Shown here: one piece after another, positions 45,752 through 56,597 of the stretch
Position numbering within the stretch: position 1 is the stretch's first letter
Layout: the number at the start of each line of letters is the position of its first letter
NCBI RefSeq assembly: GCF_964355755.1
Contig: NC_092675.1
Span: 3,072,312 to 3,136,311, forward strand
Direction: 5' to 3'
Length of the DNA: 64,000 nt
DNA from: Antedon mediterranea
Taxonomy: Eukaryota > Echinodermata > Crinoidea > Comatulida > Antedonidae
The notes under the pieces: generated by a model
Seen by the model: only the letters and a program-made list of their open reading frames with translations
Told to the model about the DNA's origin: nothing
Database searches by the model: none
Made by a program: the position numbers and the translations under genes

Positions 45752-48700
45752 CTGCAAAATAATAAAACAAACAATTTACATGAATATGTACAGTAACATT
45801 TTTGTTTTCTTTGAAATTTCTTTTTATTTGGTTGGAGTAGTATAGGATAGGAGGAGTTGGATAGCCGAGTGGTTAGGACACTTGACTGTCGTACAGATAG
45901 ACCCGGGTTCAATGCCCGACAACTCCCAGTTCACTCAGCTGTAAAATGAGTACCTGGTTGAAAATACTAGGGAGAAAAAAGGCGGCGTGGAAAGGAACTG
46001 GCCACCCTACCACATAATGCCGAGGCTTAGTACAATGAGCTCCTAACAGCTCATTCACCTACGTTCAGAGAACACGGGACTCACCTTTACCTTTTCATTA
46101 ATTAAATACAGAAAAATCAATATTTGTTCAGTTCTAAAGAACTTCTTTATTGATAATAACAGTGGATCCGGAACTTGTTTTAGTTCAGTCAGACTTAATT
46201 TATATTTATTTTTCATAAGAAGTCGATAAAACTAACTTACCCTCTAACTTCAAATGGGGGTGGTACATCATTAGCTGTGGCGTCCATCTTAGCAATAAGT
46301 ATATTATCATCACCTGCCAACTACAAAAGAAAAGTTCTTTGAGGCCGATGTAGCATGAAACATGCTCATTGTTACGATAGCTATACTGTATTACTAACCA
46401 AGTAGGCCTACAATAGTGGACTAAAATTATAACATCGGTTCTGTAAAACAACAGATTTGTCTACAAAGTATAGTGCCAGGCAGCAAAATCTTTTTAGGCC
46501 TTCCATGAAAACATTTTTGTCTGAATCAAAGCTGAACATGAGCCTACACTGTATACAGAATTGTTGAGTAGTAATAGTAATATATTTTTAAGTGTTGGAA
46601 ATGTATGCAAATGTAAGTTGTTATTTAAACCCACAATTCTGGATGAGAAATAAATGGATTCTTGATGGTAATTTAAATACTATAAAGTAGCTTAGCATCA
46701 GGGAAATAATTAATACTATTGTACTGAATGATCTGCGCATTAAAAACTCTTTTTGCGTGGGACTCAAACCCACAACTACAACCTCAAGATCACTAGCAAT
46801 CCGAGGTACGTAACGGTAGACAACTGAGCTTGGATTCTCAATATGTTACACTCTACTCGTTAACTATATTATATACTGTAGTTACTTAAAGAAAATTAAT
46901 GATTTGTTGAATTTAAAATGTAATCTAAGATATTATTATCAATTCTCCAAACCATATTATCATTCAGGCTTAGGTAGTGACAGGTAACAATACAGGTAAC
47001 ATTGTTACCAAGTCAGAACCAGCATTTGAACTAAGAACCCTGGCATTAATGAGCAAGCTAACCACTGTTTCTAATAACAGGTTCATTTTTATATTAAGTT
47101 AAGTGCACAAATGAACCAATAAGTTGATTTATTCAAAGGGCAATGAAATATCAAAGTGGGTATAAAAATAGCACTGAATATTTGTTGAAGCAACATTTGA
47201 TTAATCATATCAAAATGAACTTTATTTAAAGGTTAATTTGTTCAACCTCTTCATTTTAAAACACACAAACTAAACAACTACATTATTTATACAGATATTT
47301 GCTTAAAAAATTCAAAAAGTTATCTTAACAATTTAAGGGAAGTGTAAGGTGCTGCAGCTTAAATACTGGCATGATCATTATTTAGCCCCATGGTTTAGGG
47401 GAGATAAAGTACAAAGGCTTCCACACTACTACTATTTAAATATAGATTTAGATTTTTTTTTTTAATATCCAATAAACACACCAAAACAGCTTTTAAAGCT
47501 CCGTCTACACTATCAAATTAGTTTAACAAAAGAAAGTGTGATGTGCCCAAATATGGTAGTGATATGTCATTGTGTCCATATATGGCCACTTCACATTTTT
47601 TTTGTCACTTAAATTTGATAGGGTAGACAGAGCTTAGGCTCCAAAATATATTCTTATTCCGCAACATTCATTACAAAACAATTATAGGCCAGGCCAGTTC
47701 AAGTGTGTTCAATTTTAGGAGAGCTGAAAGTATTAGTACGGTCTCTATAAAAAGACGTTTTAACAGAACATGCAATATTTCCATTTTGAAACAGATTCCA
47801 ATTTATAAACGGTACTACTTACTTTAGTAGCTAGTTCGTCATAAGCAGGTACAAGTTTTTTACAATGGCCGCACCATGGAGCATAGAATTCTATTAGAAC
47901 GTCTTTTGTGTTATCATTGACAAGTTGATCAAATGTTTTTGCAACAACCACCTGTAAAGGATCAGAAAAATCTTTGTACGAGTCTGGAACATTTAAATAT
48001 TAAGTAGAGAGAATATCCGAACATTGTGGTTTTGCCTTCCCCATACTTTATCATGTAAACTGTGTGGCTATACAAAACAGATTCACCATATAAAATATTT
48101 TTTACTGTTGATATTAGAGTTATTCTTTGTCCACAGAGGCTCAAGGCATGGTTGCTCGTAGTAAATGTAATTACACAAACCAAAAGTGGTGTTGGGATTC
48201 TCATGGAATGTAGCATTATCTGATAGGGGTGTTTCATAAAATGTTATATATTTGCATTGTAGCTCTCTTCTCTGAGAGAATAGGCCAATGTCTGGTTTAT
48301 CCAGGTAAGCTGGGCATAAAATAAACAATTTCTGCATAATAAATTCCCTATTCATTCCTTCTCTAGAGGATGGTCGATGTATTTCGTGAGCAATATGTAA
48401 ACTTAAAGCATATTTTTCTATTTTGTATTTATATACCTTTACTGGTTCGTCATTATCTTCTGGAATCGCCTCGCTCTTGAGATATGCTTCAAGTTTACCA
48501 TCAAAGAAAGCAGTTATAAAGGCATCTAGTGAGCTACCATCACGTCTAAAATATAAAACACCATCATCTTAGCAAATCTATATATAGTGCAATTCAATAT
48601 TCTTAAATTAAACCATGCGACAAAAAACAAAGATTGGCTTGAACCATCTTTGATTCACACCGAGGTCATTAAACGCATGAGCATATGAAAAGGGCAGCAA

Positions 48701-51700
48701 GGGTTGATGCATTCAATTTTATGTACTCCGTCTAACCACAACTTTGTATAACTGTTAATCCACGTGCTTTTATATTAAACACATTTCTACATTATTGCTC
48801 AATGTAATTATTTTAAATAAACAGAGGACTGTATTGTTAACTCGTGTCTACACTATCAAACTTTATGTGATAACAAAATGTGATGTGCCCATATATGGAC
48901 ATAATGATTTCCTATCACTACCATATTTGGGCATATCACTACCATATTTGGGCACATCACACTTTTTTTTGTGTGTAGACAGAGCTTTAAAGTGTAGTAT
49001 ATTCTATTGATTGTATGTCAGAGATATTCTGTCGTACAACATTATTGAACAAAAGAATGTCATGATTCCAAATATCTCTGTATTTAATGTAGCATAACTG
49101 TGAATGTTCAAATCTATAAAAAGAGTGAACAGCAGAGAGTATGCAGAATAAAACAAATGTAAAGGTATATATTTAGTCTTGGTCAATAAGCAAAGGCAGC
49201 ATTTAGTATGGCAAAGCAAGTACAATACTAATACGTGTTGAGGCCAAAATTAGTAAGTTGCGCTACTTAGTAATTACTGTAATGTAATTCTCAGACATCC
49301 CTGGTATCTTGACTATTTTAAAATAGCACACCGTACGTTTGGATATTATTATTATTGAATTATTATTATTATTATATTATTTAAAGTATTATTATTGAAA
49401 TACAGCCCTCACTATGATTTGGTCAAACCTTTACTACCAAAGTTGGGACCTCTGGTTTCTAATGATATTTTTGTTGATCATTTGCATATCAAATTTATCA
49501 TGCCAGTTGTGGAAATGAAGTAAAGGAACTATAGACTTCTTCCACCTTATATTTTTCTATTCTTACTCCTGATAGTTTATTATTCCAAGTTAGGACCTCT
49601 GGTTTCTAATGATATTTACTTTTTGCTGATCATTTGCATATCAAATTTATCATGCCAGCTTTAGCAATTGTCCGGACATTTTCAAGTAAAAGAGCAATAG
49701 ACTCACGTAAACTCTTCTTCCATCTTATACTTTTCTCCCTTTGTTCCTTGTATTACCACAAAGGGTAGGTCAGAGTCTGTTGCCTCATATCCATATTCCT
49801 GCAACACTGCTCCAAATTCTCCTCTGTTAGCAACAGCGTAGTATAACTTTTGTTCAGCGTGCTTTTTGGCTACCTTCATTACCCTAAAATAAAATTATTA
49901 CATAGTAAATCACAAACATTTATTTTTCATGAAATCTTTCCTTTTTTTAAAAATTGTATCAGTTGTGTCTCTTTTTTTTTGGTTTTTAATCATGTACTAT
50001 AAATCAAAACTTGTGTAAATAGTTCTATAGTAAGAAACACACCAATATGGTGATTCAAGTGAATTGCATCCGTTTTAAAATAAAGTTATTATTATTATTA
50101 AACATCAAATTAAAAATAACAAAATGATGAATATGTTTCATACTATAAAGCAACTTTGAGCTTTTAAAGGTTTTAGAAACTCCACTTTGAGGAAAAAGAA
50201 TATGTTTGCTCTTTTAAGCACGCCAACACACACAAAACCACAATTTTATTTTTCATTTCTTAACAGAACTTTTAGCATTTTCCAAACCATAGACATTCTC
50301 AACCATACTTTATTTCCTTTTGGAAATGCATGGTATACCGCAAACCTAACTTGACTAGTGTTTATTCACCATGCAAACATTTAAACAATATATTATCATA
50401 TTTCTAGTTTATAACAAAAACCAAACTGTTACCTGTTTCTCCAATAGTTTGTGCCTGAAATAAAAACAAAATGTTGGTTATTTCAAGCTTATGATGTTAA
50501 TGGACTAGAGTATTACGTTCTGTATTTTTACATACACCTTAAATTCCAAAAGGTGGGTTGCAAGATTAAAGGAATCACAGTATGTATCATAAGTAAGTTG
50601 CGGATGTGACCATTATCCGATAGGGATGCTAAACGGATTTTCTTTTTTCCTAATTGTATCCTTTCTTCGGGGCGAGGGCTATATTGTCGGTTTATCCAGG
50701 TAAGCAGGCACGAAATAGACAATTCATTCAGTTCACAAATGTAGACAATTGTGTCTATAGACAATGTTGGAGAACTTTTGATATAGAACATTACACCTAA
50801 AAAATAATGTTTATTTTCAAATGATCTTCTTGTGTTTAATATAGCATAACTGTGAATGTTCAAATCTATGTTAAGAGAGTGAACAGCAGAGAGTATGCAA
50901 CATTACACTTCTTCATCCATTAAAAAAAAGCCAATTTAACAGGTCAATTTTAGTCTGACAATTTACCTTTTGTGTTTTTGACGTAATCTACATTATAATA
51001 TGCCACGAGGAGTGGTTTTTGGAATTGGTCTTGGTTGTCCGTTGTCATATGTCCGCACAGCCCCTTGCTAAAAATAAATACAATAAAACAAATTGATCAT
51101 CGACAAACAATGTATTTGATGTGTTACATAGCGGTAGACATTACCGGTCCAACATTTCTAATACAAATAGGTTTCGTAACAGCTTTTATCCAGCTGCCAT
51201 TCAGGCACCAGTATACCGTGCAAGAGTGATGCGACACTTGTTTTTATTAGTTTTTTTATTTATTTGTTTTTGTATCTCAGAGCAAACATAATTTCTATGT
51301 ATATTTTATATGCAAATAAATGGAAATAATTTTCCACTGATGAATAATTTAATGTACAGGCCTTCTGCTAACTGTATAGTTTTGGAACAAACCGAATAAA
51401 ATAAAATAAATCCAAAAATTTTTTTTCTTTAACATTAGTGCTTCGGCAATGAAACTGTAATTTAGTTAGTAAAAAAAAACTTTTTCAATATAGTTGTTGC
51501 TGTTATTAAATTATAAGAAGCAATTACTTTCTTTTGTCATACAGTACAATTATTTGCAATACTTACCTGTTTTCTACAACAAAATTTTCCAACTTGTCAG
51601 CTTTGATACTTCCATCATAGACAACTTTGCCTTCCTCAAACTTGCTATTGAGTCTCTTTGGTCGGTACAAAACAACTTGACTGAAAATGTTATGAATTAT

Positions 51701-54700
51701 TTCAGTTATTATTTAATAATACAGTATATTATATAGACTACATCTACAAAACAACTTGACTGAAAAAGTTATTTTTTAAGTTATTATTTAATAATTATAT
51801 AGATTACATCTACAAGTATATTGAAATATATTGATATGAAATATCAGGTACACTAATTTTATGTCGAATACATGGATAATTTAGCCGCAGCCTGGCACCT
51901 GCTGTTTGCTAAAAACTGTTACCAGATAGTTAGCTAATCTAACTTCAGATAAATGTATGGCAAGGCCTGAAATTAACTATAAATTATTAATTTTCTATGA
52001 GAATTATGGATAAATATTTTTAATATATTAAACAGATCAGTTTTTCATGGAAATCTAATTTTGTTTTGCAATATAAGATTTCTTTATTATTATAATAATA
52101 TACCATAAATTCACAGTGGATTGGACTTGATGGTTAATGTGTTACTCCTTCTAATCCCAAGTTCCAGAGTTTAATTTCAACCTAGTGCCAATGGCGTACT
52201 AACAAAGTCAAATTATAAAGGTGTTCGGGCACAGGGAAACTTTCATCACTATATTGAACATCAACACTGTAGACTAAAATAGCACAAAATACGATTCAAT
52301 GTTATAAATGTCATAACTACTGACTGTAGAGACAATGTGCTAAAACAACGCAACTTCATCAGTGTGAACAGAACCTTAGTTTATAAGCACGATATAGTGT
52401 ATGAATAAAATATCCTATGGTACTCTTTGAAGTACAAATTAAACTAACAATACTCACTTAGAATATCCAAATTCTTTTAGAACATCTGCAGATGTTGTAT
52501 AACCAAATCGGTAGTCTTCAAACTTTTTACCAGCTGCCTTGTCGAACTGTTTTTTATCGTCATTATTGTCAGCGAAAAAGCCTGAAATAGTAACAAATGT
52601 TTAGTTTAGATGCAAGGAAAAAAAGAAAGAAAAGAAACAGGCTAAATCCTAATACCATTGTTGATGGTGGTACTGTATAAAGATGTTATCTGCAATAGTC
52701 CCAATCTACTTCAATTGTTTCTGGCCAAGGCTAGCAGATTTCTATGCAAGTCAATACATTTGGCACTAGAATCTAGGCTTAAAGTCATTGTTGATATCTG
52801 TGTGTAATTCCAAATGTAAAATCAAATTATATTATGGGTAGTTAGTTCAAGGCAGAGACCATCCTAACCACTCACCAATTGTTTGAACAGTTCCATTGAT
52901 CTGAGGAAGAAGAGCCTAAAGCTTTGTCTACACCATCAAACTTTATGTGACAACAAAATGTGATATGCCCATATATGTACATGATGATGTCATATCATTA
53001 CCATATTTGGGCATATCACTACCATATTTGGGCACATCACACTTTTTTGTGTGTATAGACAGAGCTTTAAAACCTAGTATATTCTATTGATTGTATGTCA
53101 GAGATATTCTGTCGTACAACATTATTGAACAAAACAATGTCATGATTCCAAATATCTCTGTATTTAATGTAGCATAACTGTGAATGTTCAAATCTATAAA
53201 AAGAGTGAACAGCAGAGAGTATGCAGAATAAAACAATGTAAAAGGTGTATATTTAGTCTTAGGATTAAACATCAAACAAAGGCAGCATTTGAGAACATCA
53301 CGCTTTTTTGTGAAACTAGTTTAATAGTGTAGACAGAGCTTAATTCAATCACATTACATATTCATGTTCTTATTTACCTATAACACCAACTTCCGTGTGG
53401 GCAATAAATGCATTTACATCTTCTATCGTTGCCAGTTCCTTTGTAACAGCCGCTGATTGTTTTTTCATATAACTAACAATTCCATCTATGAAAAGAAAAT
53501 CATTTAGTTGTTATTATAAAGTACAAATCACTCTCGTGGCCTTTACAAAGAACCAGGGATTTAAACAAATAAAGAGTGTAGATGAGTGAACATGACATTG
53601 ATTAAATAACTTTAAATACATAGACATTTTGGATTATTATTTTAAAATCTTTATTAATCACCAACCTACAGTAAATATATGGTAATGAGTAAACAAACCT
53701 ACTCACAAGATGCATAGGTTATGTATATATTTATATTAAATCTAGACAAGAGCCACCGTATATGTTCAACAATATTATTAGTATATTAAAAATAATTAAT
53801 TAAAACTATTATGAAGATCACATAAATTCTTACAAATGTTTGATTTAAAAAAAAATAGTTTTATTGATTCTTTAAATATATTTAATGGTTCCTCTTTATT
53901 TTGAGGCTCACTTTCTGAGTTGCGATCATGTTGATAATATATTTGTACTGTATGGTTGTATTTGCAAATGTCCTACGAATCCATAATCTAATGATGTGGA
54001 TATTGTAATATTGTGGATATAATCTAATTGGCCAATTACACCATTAAAATGCACTACAGCTGCTCCATAGGGGATTCTCCCAATTAGATGTTTATCTAGC
54101 AATTTTTTTAAATGATTGTAGTTTTTAAAATCACATGTACTGATAATTTTCACACCATATGGAATCTTTTAAAACAATGTGATTGTGATCAAGAAAAACT
54201 ATGTTTCTGTAAATTTTCTGATTATTTTGTTTCATATTCAAATGTGGTTATAAATTTAAAACCTACACTGTCCATATAATTTGTTTGTTCTGTATGATGT
54301 TTAACTGTAAGTAGTGCTTTTCGTTTCACAACACAGCAGCATTTCTACGCATTTTTTAGAGTGCGCAGAATTATCATTTTCCACCATAGCAGCGTAGTGC
54401 TTCATGCAAATGAATAGCCTCTGTTGTTGCATGTCGTCGTTACATATACTTTTCTTTGATTCAACTTTTTGTTGTACAGTATACCAGTATCACATGGATA
54501 CCAGCATAATACAATTTATTGTTATAATAACGCAATTACCAATATTGAAAGAATTTACCTTAAGACAATACAAGCATAAATTTACTATCAAAACATATCA
54601 ATCAAATTCATATTTTAACATTTTCACAGATCATTAATAAAGTATTAAATATAACATTAAGTACAGAAAATTTTTGCTGTAAGCTCATTTAAAAGCATTT

Positions 54701-56597
54701 AAATAGCATTTATTAATATTAAGTTTTAGGTGTACCTGCGTTTCTTGCTCCAGAGTAATCGGCAGACATTTCACCTCCTCGGAATATCTTGAGTGTTGGA
54801 TAGCCAGACACTCCATACTTGGCACAAGTATCTTTACTCGCTGTACAGTCAACCTACAGTATTGAAAGAAAACAAATAAAAGATTATAATTAATATTACA
54901 TTAAAAACAGATGATGAAGAAAGGCTTTATCATTACATCGTGCATATGTGTGGTTAACAGTATATTATTATGTGTGTAAGGAATTGTGTGTGTAAGTATG
55001 TGTTAGGAATGTGATTACTATCATGGTTCAGGCTAAGATGAAAATAAACTTGTTTGGCACTCTAGGCCTATGCTTCAATCACACATCTGCAACATTTTTA
55101 GAGAAGCCAGAGCTATAGTAGGATAATACCACCTTTATTAAATTATTAATGAAATAAGAAAAGAGAACCTTTTATAACTTTAATCGTGACCCCATGATGG
55201 CATTCCTTTCTCTTATTTACCTTTTCTTGTTTTTGTATTGTATCACTGTTTCCTATTGTTTATTATTCTTGTATTATTTGTCTTACTATTAATATTATTG
55301 AATAAATTTTATTGAATGAATAGAAGAATGATATACTGAATCAAAAAGATGGCAATGATAATAGGAGAATGTCAATATTCTTTAAAATAGGTAATCTGAA
55401 ACCTATACTGCCATACAGAGATATAAAGAATCGTTATGTCTAAAGATACGGTACCGTATTCATACTTTTAAAAACTAAAGGCAGGGAACATTTTCGCCAG
55501 TGTAGCGTAGCAAAAAGCTATACAAAACAACCTTATTGCTACACAAAATACAATACAAAACTATGTTTCTGGACTTATAAATCAGTTTGATTAGCAATAT
55601 TGCTAAACAAAATTTTTAAATGAAAATTTTCCCTGTAAGGTACGGTAATTATAGAGGGCGCTATGTAATGTGGATGTTAATCAAATAGGTTATTGCATTG
55701 GTTTTCTGCAAGCCAGCTGTGTAGCCTAGTGGGCATGTGATGAGGCTTTGGCTTAAGGGGTTGGGGGTTCGATACTCTTCTTGACGTCTTTTTTTTTTTT
55801 TTTAGTTTTTAATTTAAGAGAGATTATTTAGAGGGTTAGGTTTTTAATATTTAGGAAGGAGTTTAATATTTAGGAAGGAGTTTTATATTTAGGAACGAGT
55901 TTTATATTTAGGTACGAGTTTTAGGAATGCATTTTACCGTACTTTTAGCAAACGGAAGCGCCCTCTATAATTACCGTATCTTTAGTTTTTAAAAGCATGG
56001 ATACGGTACCGTATCTTTAGCAACGGCGATAAAGAATTATTTTGATCTTAAGAAAAAGACCTAGTAGTGGTAGGGTGTACTCACTTTAGCAAGTGCTACT
56101 GGAGGATCAGCAGATTTCAGTTTTGTAGCTGCTATCTCATATTCTGGAGCAAGCTTTTTACAGTGGCCGCACCTGTATGTAGTTGTGAATGAATAAAATT
56201 AGAAAGCACACTTTTTTACACATTGCAACACACATTTTATACAATGTCAAAGGTGGCGAATAAAATCATACAGTCGGCCTGGCCTTGCCTTACTGCACTA
56301 GCCTACTACGCCTACTGACTGGGTAGACGTCGTGGGCCTCACAACCACTACAAGAGGCCTACTAGAAGCCTAGGCTACTACGCCGGCGGTGGGCTAGGTA
56401 GGCCTAGCCTAGGCCTAGGCCCCTACCTAGGCTAAAACCGAAAGTGGCTTCACAACTTACCATGGAGCAAAGAATTCTACTAGTATTATATCATGTCGAC
56501 CAATTTCAGATACAAAATCACTATCTGAGAGTTCTAAAACATCGCTATCTGCAATGGCTAAGCCAACGATTGCCAGAAAATATACAAAGAAATTCAT
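45607..56597 (-). CDS. PDIA3: Protein disulfide isomerase A3 (ERp57), 13 coding exons, complete
   Basis: The exons in transcript order end to end give 1452 nt, 483 residues plus stop, with every phase consistent (human PDIA3 is 505). Residues 1-16 are a signal peptide ([16 protein letters not shown]). The thioredoxin-like a domain has CGHC at 47-50, then VDCTA and [15 protein letters not shown]. The b domain starts at [10 protein letters not shown], and b' contains the VVLYRP strand, GHMT and [10 protein letters not shown]. The a' domain has [13 protein letters not shown] with CGHC at 393-396, [10 protein letters not shown] and FPTLYWAP. The C-terminus is KTEL, a KDEL-like ER retrieval signal. 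ERp57 oxidises and isomerises disulfides of glycoproteins with calnexin and calreticulin in the ER lumen. The CGHC pairs are intact, so the enzyme should be active. Introns hold many repeats and two local duplications over exon borders. Confidence 0.97.
45853..46090 (+). mobile_element. tRNA-derived SINE in PDIA3 intron 12
   Basis: The head folds like a tRNA: GGAGTTG pairs with CAACTCC, box A is TAGCCGAGTGGTTAGGA and box B is GGGTTCAATGCCC. It is followed by a body starting AGTTCACTCAGCTG and GAGTACCTGG. It lies between exons 12 and 13, opposite to the gene. Confidence 0.75.
46241..46320 (-). CDS. PDIA3: PDIA3 exon 12: a' domain
   Basis: Acceptor CTTTTGTAG, donor AGAGG|GTAAGT. Encodes [20 protein letters not shown] and PPFEVRG, nearly the human sequence [20 protein letters not shown]. 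Confidence 0.96.
46740..46835 (-). repeat. Degenerate tRNA-like fragment in PDIA3 intron 11
   Basis: On minus it contains CAGTTGTCTACCGTTACG and a box-B-like GGGTTTGAGTCCCACGC. The acceptor stem does not pair, so it is a tRNA or SINE remnant and not a tRNA gene. Confidence 0.5.
47493..47636. mobile_element. AGCTCTGTCTACACTATC MITE in PDIA3 intron 11
   Basis: AAAGCTCCGTCTACACTATC and TTTGATAGGGTAGACAGAGC frame it. Interior TGTGCCCAAATATGGTAGTG and GTCCATATATGGCC as in the full family. Confidence 0.8.
47823..47951 (-). CDS. PDIA3: PDIA3 exon 11: second CGHC (a' domain)
   Basis: Acceptor TTTACAG, donor AAA|GTAAGT. Encodes [20 protein letters not shown] and [20 protein letters not shown]. Phase 0 at both ends. 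Confidence 0.97.
48225..48325 (+). repeat. TTTATCCAGGTAAGC dispersed repeat in PDIA3 intron 10
   Basis: Ends TGGTTTATCCAGGTAAGCTG, as at 2253 and 203. It lies between exons 10 and 11, on the strand opposite to the gene. Confidence 0.6.
48437..48545 (-). CDS. PDIA3: PDIA3 exon 10: end of b', linker to a'
   Basis: Acceptor ATTTTAG, donor AAAG|GTATAT. Encodes [20 protein letters not shown] and [16 protein letters not shown], matching human YLKSEPIPESNDGPVK. Confidence 0.96.
48836..49215 (+). repeat. 380-bp duplicated segment, copy 1 (MITE plus flank)
   Basis: An AGCTCTGTCTACAC-type MITE with a duplicated CCATATTTGGGCAYATCAC block (48837-48990), followed by TTCTATTGATTGTATGTCAG and TGAATGTTCAAATCTATAAA. 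The whole block recurs at 52915-53292 at high identity, in the same orientation. Both lie in PDIA3 introns. Confidence 0.85.
49440..49560 (+). repeat. Tandem duplicate of PDIA3 exon 9 3' border (decayed)
   Basis: The block GACCTCTGGTTTCTAATGAT to TCATTTGCATATCAAATTTA stands at about 49448 and again at about 49595. Each is followed by a CTTCTTCCAYCTTATAYTTT block, which in the second copy is the coding end of exon 9. In the first copy a 10-bp stretch holding the donor is missing. Confidence 0.75.
49707..49883 (-). CDS. PDIA3: PDIA3 exon 9: b' domain
   Basis: Acceptor TTTATTTTAG, donor TTTAC|GTGAGT. Encodes [20 protein letters not shown] through [18 protein letters not shown] decayed duplicate of its 3' end lies in the following intron. 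Confidence 0.95.
50433..50454 (-). CDS. PDIA3: PDIA3 exon 8: 22-nt microexon
   Basis: GCACAAACTATTGGAGAAAC plus AG, between a TTTATTTCAG acceptor and a GTAACA donor. Encodes (G)TNYWRN(R), the conserved NYWRNR of PDIA3, so it is required in the mRNA and keeps the frame between exons 7 and 9. Confidence 0.9.
50640..50890 (+). repeat. Dispersed repeat copy in PDIA3 intron 7
   Basis: The first part carries GTCGGTTTATCCAGGTAAGC (about 50686) and the last part shares ATAGCATAACTGTGAATGTT and GTGAACAGCAGAGAGTATGC with the 380-bp duplicated segments. Confidence 0.65.
50967..51067 (-). CDS. PDIA3: PDIA3 exon 7: b' domain
   Basis: Acceptor TTTTTAG, donor AAAAG|GTAAAT. Encodes [20 protein letters not shown] and [13 protein letters not shown], matching human GICPHMTEDN and LLIAYYDVDYEKNAK. 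Confidence 0.95.
51567..51680 (-). CDS. PDIA3: PDIA3 exon 6: b to b' transition
   Basis: Acceptor CATTTTCAG, donor ACAG|GTAAGT. Encodes [20 protein letters not shown] to ENFVVEN. An extra copy of the acceptor and first 14 exon bases lies about 80 bp upstream in the intron. Confidence 0.95.
51668..51815 (+). repeat. 75-bp tandem duplication over PDIA3 exon 6 acceptor
   Basis: ACAAAACAACTTGACTGAAA followed by TTATTATTTAATAAT and a TATATAGAYTACATCTACA block occurs twice in direct tandem (about 51668-51743 and 51747-51815). The first copy is the true exon 6 start; the second is a decoy acceptor further upstream in the transcript. Confidence 0.85.
52458..52581 (-). CDS. PDIA3: PDIA3 exon 5: b domain
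   Basis: Acceptor CTATTTCAG, donor TCTAA|GTGAGT. Encodes [20 protein letters not shown] and [20 protein letters not shown]. Confidence 0.95.
52915..53292 (+). repeat. 380-bp duplicated segment, copy 2 (MITE plus flank)
   Basis: AAAGCTTTGTCTACACCATC at the left and the same TGTATGTCAGAGATATTCTG and GCATAACTGTGAATGTTCAA blocks as copy 1. Lies in intron 4 of PDIA3. A stray right MITE end (AATAGTGTAGACAGAGCTTA) follows at about 53322-53342. Confidence 0.85.
53378..53485 (-). CDS. PDIA3: PDIA3 exon 4: start of the b domain
   Basis: Acceptor TTTCATAG, donor ATAG|GTAAAT. Encodes [10 protein letters not shown] through [11 protein letters not shown], equal to human DGIVSHLKKQ and the DASIVGFF region. 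Confidence 0.95.
53926..54153 (-). other. Unassigned 75-codon frame in PDIA3 intron 3
   Basis: An ATG-initiated minus frame with [20 protein letters not shown] and [13 protein letters not shown]. It does not match PDIA3 and no splice sites fit it into the gene. It could be a fragment of a mobile-element protein or chance; function unknown. Confidence 0.2.
54736..54853 (-). CDS. PDIA3: PDIA3 exon 3: end of the a domain
   Basis: Acceptor ACTGTAG, donor GCAG|GTACAC. Encodes [20 protein letters not shown] and on to YSGARNA, closely matching human VDCTANTNTC and YDGPRTA. Confidence 0.96.
55440..56020. repeat. Nested palindromic element in PDIA3 intron 2
   Basis: Outer arms: AAGATACGGTACCGTATTCA near 55443 and its counterpart GGATACGGTACCGTATCTTT near 55997, with ACTTTTAAAAACTAAAG / CTTTAGTTTTTAAAAGC next to them. 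Inner arms: ACGGTAATTATAGAGGGCGC near 55641 and its inverse AGCGCCCTCTATAATTACCG near 55957. The inner part carries a tRNA-like TAGCCTAGTGGGCATG and GGGGGTTCGATAC pair and a poly-T run. Confidence 0.7.
56085..56172 (-). CDS. PDIA3: PDIA3 exon 2: CGHC of the a domain
   Basis: Acceptor ACATACAG, donor AAA|GTGAGT. The first base completes Trp; it is followed directly by [12 protein letters not shown]. Confidence 0.96.
56270..56435. repeat. Low-complexity GCCTAGGCCTA-rich block in PDIA3 intron 1
   Basis: Repeated CCTACTACGCC and AGGCCTAGCCTAGGCCTAGG words make a locally GC-rich, palindrome-rich segment just downstream of exon 1. Confidence 0.7.
56461..56597 (-). CDS. PDIA3: PDIA3 exon 1: signal peptide and start of a domain
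   Basis: ATG at 56597-56595, donor CCATG|GTAAGT. It encodes the 16-residue signal peptide and the first strands up to FFAPW, with Trp split over the junction. Confidence 0.95.

Noticed and set aside
46740-46835. tRNA gene on minus
   Set aside because: Box B is recognisable, but acceptor and D stems do not pair.
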